From Pleurotus djamor (taxonomy: Eukaryota; Basidiomycota; Agaricomycetes; Agaricales; Pleurotaceae): a stretch of DNA of 10,844 nucleotides. The notes below the pieces were generated by a model. That model was not told where the DNA came from, searched no databases, and saw only the letters and a list, made by a program, of their open reading frames with translations. Shown here in pieces: positions 8,248-10,844 of the stretch (within the stretch, counting starts at the first letter, position 1; each line of letters begins with the position of its first letter). The stretch lies in the NCBI GenBank assembly GCA_029747585.1, contig JAPEVF010001341.1:1-10844 (forward strand), read 5' to 3'. A program made the position numbers and the translations under genes.

Positions 8248-9832
8248 ATGAGTGACGGCCCATTCACCACCATCTGGTGCGTCTTCAACCTACCAATCCG
8301 GCGTAGAACCTCATCAATTCTTTGTCTCATCTAGGTCTGCTGTTTATGGCCCCAACACCTCCATCGCGTTGCCTTCGCATTCCATCCTTCTAACCAACGT
8401 CGCTTACGCTGGTATTCCAGAGGCTGGCAGAAACAGCATCGCAATTACATATGTCACGGCAGCAGGATCGCAATGTACCGCATACCTGGGCTCTTTGATT
8501 GCAGGAACTGTACGTCACCTCAGCAATTTAGTGACTAGTGTTGACATCCCAAGGAAACTCGACTAGATCGAACAATTTACACTCAATGTTCCGATGGTTT
8601 ACTTCAGTGGACGTATTTCCCTTGTCGTGAATCAAGGACCTTCGTACGCAATCTCTTCTCTTTCTCGCAGGCGATGTCTGACCGCTCTGTCAGATCGATC
8701 TGCCTCACAGGTTATTATCTTGGTACGTGACATATACATCGTTTCCATTCGGACACGGGCTGACCGTCGTACCCTTCCTAGTTAACCCTGCCTCTGGTCT
8801 GCAGGGAACATTTCCTGCCCACGACCTGCGGCAACAGTCGACTGGACAGGTCCTGTCCGCCGAACCTCAGAGTCATCAAATAAAGCAAGAGACTCCCACA
8901 AACGTCCAACTGCATCTTGGTCATGAATCCCCAGTCTCTCGCTCTCAAGATAATCCTTCGCCTAATACGCCGATCTCTACCAAGTCGTCTGGCAGCGAGC
9001 TTTCCTTTCCGCAAACCCATTGGGATAACCCCTCGCCCGCCACGAGCCTGTGAGTCTCAAAATGTCCCTCCCACCGACTGCTTGCTCAGCGACCCCTTTT
9101 CAGTGGTCGATCTTATCAATCCCCGACCCCCCACACACCTAGTTCCTCGTCTACGTGGTCCACGACGCCATCCCCTTCCCAGAAAGGCAAAGCATCGACA
9201 TCTACGTCTGGTGTGGTCAGGACGCACCATCAGAACGCCGTCGCGTCTTCTTCAAAGCGTCTCCTGTCACCAAACCCCAAAGCGTCAACATCTACCTCGG
9301 GAGAGGCCAAGATCCACCATCAGAACGCCGTCGCGTCTTCCTCAAAGCACTCGTTGTCAAGAACCTCTCAGCTCACAACCATGGGTCCCGAAGTAGAAGA
9401 CGAGCATATTGGGAATGGCCAAACTGCCCAAGGAAACGCTGTGTTATACATTTTTTATACCATCAAGATAGTATTGGAGGATGGGAGCAAGATTTTACAT
9501 CGTCAAGTTGTTCAGACACCAGTGAGACTATCATTATGTGCATTTCCCTCGTCTACTCCTACTAATTTGCCCACACTAGATGCAGGTGTCTTTAAGCGAT
9601 CCCGGTTCTTTTTATGGTTTATCCCCTCCACTACCTCTCATGCAAGTTCTAATACTCTTGTACTCTAGGATTGTGCAGATATCTGCATGGCATGCGTCGC
9701 AAGGGGGTGCGTCGACTTTCCTTTGGGCCCTTGGACGCGTTACCACTTCGTGTGGATCTTGGCATCAATCCACCAGACGCACAGTTTGAAATCAGTAATG
9801 TTCTTCTTCATGCCCTGGGATGCGTCTTCTGA
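8248..9832 (+). CDS. Nucleoplasmin-like/FKBP-like fusion protein, 398 aa, eight exons
   Basis: Architecture of the Fpr3/Fpr4/FKBP39 nuclear histone-chaperone isomerases. Exons are 8248-8276, 8335-8509, 8567-8643, 8694-8722, 8782-9049, 9104-9521, 9580-9616 and 9669-9832. Introns are 50-59 nt, most with GTACGY or GTGAGN donors; branch-like CTGAC, CTAAT or TACTAAT precede several acceptors. All joins keep phase and sum to 399 codons. Residues 1-104 match the nucleoplasmin-like fold: start DGPFTTIW, then YLGSLIAGTIEQFTL and ICLTGYYLV, like the LGxLxPGxxEQ and VxLTGY signatures. Residues 105-285 are a Ser/Thr/Pro/Gln-rich linker with two 30-residue repeats. Residues 286-398 are FKBP-like (VLYIFYTI, SLSDPGSFYGL, LHGMRRKGVRRLSF, INPPDAQFEISNVLL). 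The FD pair, VI.GW and YAYG are missing, so isomerase activity is doubtful. Unlike Fpr3/4, no long acidic or KKK tracts are seen in the linker. Donor GTTTAT of the last intron is weak, but TTCTAATAC and CTCTAG follow. Role as a chromatin or nucleolar chaperone is inferred. Confidence 0.78.
9189..9368 (+). repeat. 90-bp coding duplication in the linker
   Basis: Two 90-bp units (9189-9278 and 9279-9368) encode KASTSTSG...HHQNAVASSSK-type 30-residue repeats (residues 222-251 and 252-281). The segment CACCATCAGAACGCCGTCGC is identical in both. The copies are close enough to be a recent in-frame duplication, with most differences in the KRLLSPNP/KHSLSRTS end. Confidence 0.85.
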
Positions 9833-10125
9833 GTTCTGTCTAGAAATTCGGCTCCACGAGCTCCACATTGCTGGAACTAATCAGTAGCTTGGGCAATGCA
9901 TAAAGTTTCCTTGAGTGGGGAATGATTTTACACGGTTAGATATTGGTGGCGTCTGAGAAATGGTATCATTTCTGTACTGTAGCAACAACGGATAGGTTCG
10001 ATAGCTAGGGGAGACATACGGTTGTATTTGTGAGACCAGGACAGCAATAGTGATGTAACATGATAGCAAGTGAGAAAAGCGAGGAAAGCATAAGTCATAG
10101 CATGACGACAATGTGATCGGATGCG
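9833..10125. other. Convergent 3' spacer
   Basis: This spacer lies between the convergent ends of the NPL-FKBP gene and the zinc-cluster gene. It should hold both 3'UTRs. No coding frame, RNA gene or repeat is supported here; short open frames on the minus strand have no family features. Confidence 0.4.
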
Positions 10126-10823
10126 TTAAAGAGGCTCGGACTCGGCGTCGGCGCTGGGACTGACGGCCTGAATAGACGAAAAGGCGATCAGGTTACACTG
10201 AAACGCGTCAACAGAAGCCATGCTCACCGCAGGAGTTTGATTTGGAGGTGATTGAGCCGTTGCAGTGCTTGTGGATGAGTCGACAGCCGTGAACGGAGGT
10301 GGCGGGATCATCGGTGAATAGAGGATACCGTCATGGACGAGGAAGGGCGGAGGGTTCTCCGTTCCATGGTGCAAGAGAATAAACGCGTGGGGATGATATG
10401 GTGTGAGCAATGGAGGGAGGTTGGGAGTGGGATCCACTGGAGCCACCACTGGAGCCACCACTGGAACGACTGGAGTGATCACTGGGTCAACATCCGTGAT
10501 GCCCAATTGGGCGAGATGGAGATCTAAAGTCTCCAAGGAAAAATCCTTCAATAGGATGCGAAGAAGGGCGGCGCATTGGGCTAATTGAGCCTCTACTCGG
10601 TCGATATGACCACGGGGGATGCAGCGCCCACCAAATTTATCTTCACAGGTCGCGTTTGCGCTTGCGCAGGCTGCGCAACTCGAGGAATGCAACGGTTTGC
10701 ACTAGTGGACGTGAGTGCATGAGTCTCCAGTTGTATATGTATTTTAAAGAGTCAAAGACTTGCCCGAATCTTACGCGAACCGCATCGAACGCATGCACTG
10801 GATGTACGTCGGCACTGTGGCAT
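10126..10823 (-). CDS. Zn(II)2Cys6 (fungal zinc-cluster) transcription regulator, 211 aa, two exons
   Basis: Fungal binuclear zinc-cluster DNA-binding protein. Exon 1 is 10823-10764 (20 codons), exon 2 is 10701-10126. Joined, they give C11-x2-C14-x6-C21-x7-C29-x2-C32-x6-C39, the exact Zn(II)2Cys6 spacing, with the basic GSRKIR between C14 and C21. After the cluster, RGHIDRVEAQLAQCAALLRIL resembles the linker and short coiled coil used for dimerisation. The rest is low complexity: Pro/Val repeats (VVPVVAPVVAPV), then Pro- and Ser/Thr-rich sequence that could act as an activation region. No fungal-specific transcription-factor middle domain is seen, and 211 residues is short for the class. The frame is open upstream of the ATG to the window edge, so an earlier start is possible. 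The target genes are unknown. Confidence 0.75.
10430..10466 (+). repeat. Short GGAGCCACCACT tandem repeat
   Basis: About three 12-bp units (TGGAGCCACCAC, TGGAGCCACCAC, TGGAACGACTGG) lie in exon 2 of the zinc-cluster gene; on the coding strand they give the VVPVVAPVVAPV stretch. The repeat is in frame and only lengthens or shortens the low-complexity segment. Confidence 0.6.
10702..10763 (-). other. Predicted GC-AG intron inside the zinc-cluster motif
   Basis: The minus strand reads ATTCGG|GCAAGT at the donor and CCACTAG|TGC at the acceptor, 62 nt. It is phase 0 and places R20 directly before C21, restoring the exact C-x6-C spacing. The nearby GT donor (GTAAGA, 9 nt earlier) is phase 1, loses KIR and sends exon 2 into a frame that does not encode the remaining cysteines. 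GCAAGT is the usual form of the rare GC donor class. Confidence 0.65.
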
Positions 10824-10844
10824 ATTGTTGGCAAGATTGTGGTT

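Noticed and set aside
8644..8670. 27-nt intron using the CGCAG acceptor in the NPL domain
   Set aside because: It is too short for a spliceosomal intron. The acceptor at 8693, 12 nt after CTGAC, gives 50 nt and restores the ICLTGYYL strand expected of the nucleoplasmin-like fold.
9155..9565. Alternative plus frame over the linker of the NPL-FKBP gene
   Set aside because: The 90-bp duplication keeps this frame open in both copies, but it does not connect in phase with the NPL or FKBP exons, while the frame beginning at 9104 does.

Overview
The window is nuclear DNA of a filamentous fungus, most likely an agaricomycete basidiomycete. The evidence is many very short introns (49-67 nt) with GTRNGY-like donors, CTRAY-like branch points and YAG acceptors; closely packed genes; a fungal Zn(II)2Cys6 regulator; and a Tnp2-type (CACTA/EnSpm) transposase of the kind common in mushroom-forming fungi. 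No single open frame shows a whole gene. The gene models were built by hand from splice signals, phase-compatible joins and family motifs, and none is backed by transcripts.

Layout, low to high coordinate: (1) 1-683, no gene that can be supported. (2) 684-2910, minus strand: a 4-exon, 684-residue nuclear-looking protein of unknown function, with a basic N terminus, a globular centre and an acidic/SR-rich tail made of 90-bp tandem repeats. (3) 3298-3812, minus: a 4-exon, 114-residue stand-alone FKBP-like domain, hidden because no exon is long. (4) 4058-7931, minus: an intact 5-exon, 1217-residue Tnp2/CACTA transposase. (5) 7932-8247: a divergent intergenic region with a 16-bp tandem repeat. 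(6) 8248-9832, plus: an 8-exon, 398-residue protein with an N-terminal nucleoplasmin-like (NPL) domain, a disordered repeat-bearing linker and a C-terminal FKBP-like domain, the architecture of the Fpr3/Fpr4/FKBP39 histone-chaperone prolyl isomerases. (7) 10126-10823, minus: a 2-exon Zn(II)2Cys6 regulator whose metal-binding motif is interrupted by a predicted GC-AG intron.

The most interesting point is the arrangement of items 3-6. Two FKBP-like genes lie in opposite orientation on either side of an apparently intact DNA transposon. They share an internal 37-nt exon with the same flanking intron phases (0 and 1), which argues for common descent. Both appear to have lost most FKBP active-site residues, so they may be binding or scaffold domains rather than enzymes. 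The transposon could have separated or duplicated the pair, or simply landed between diverging paralogues; its terminal inverted repeats could not be identified by eye.
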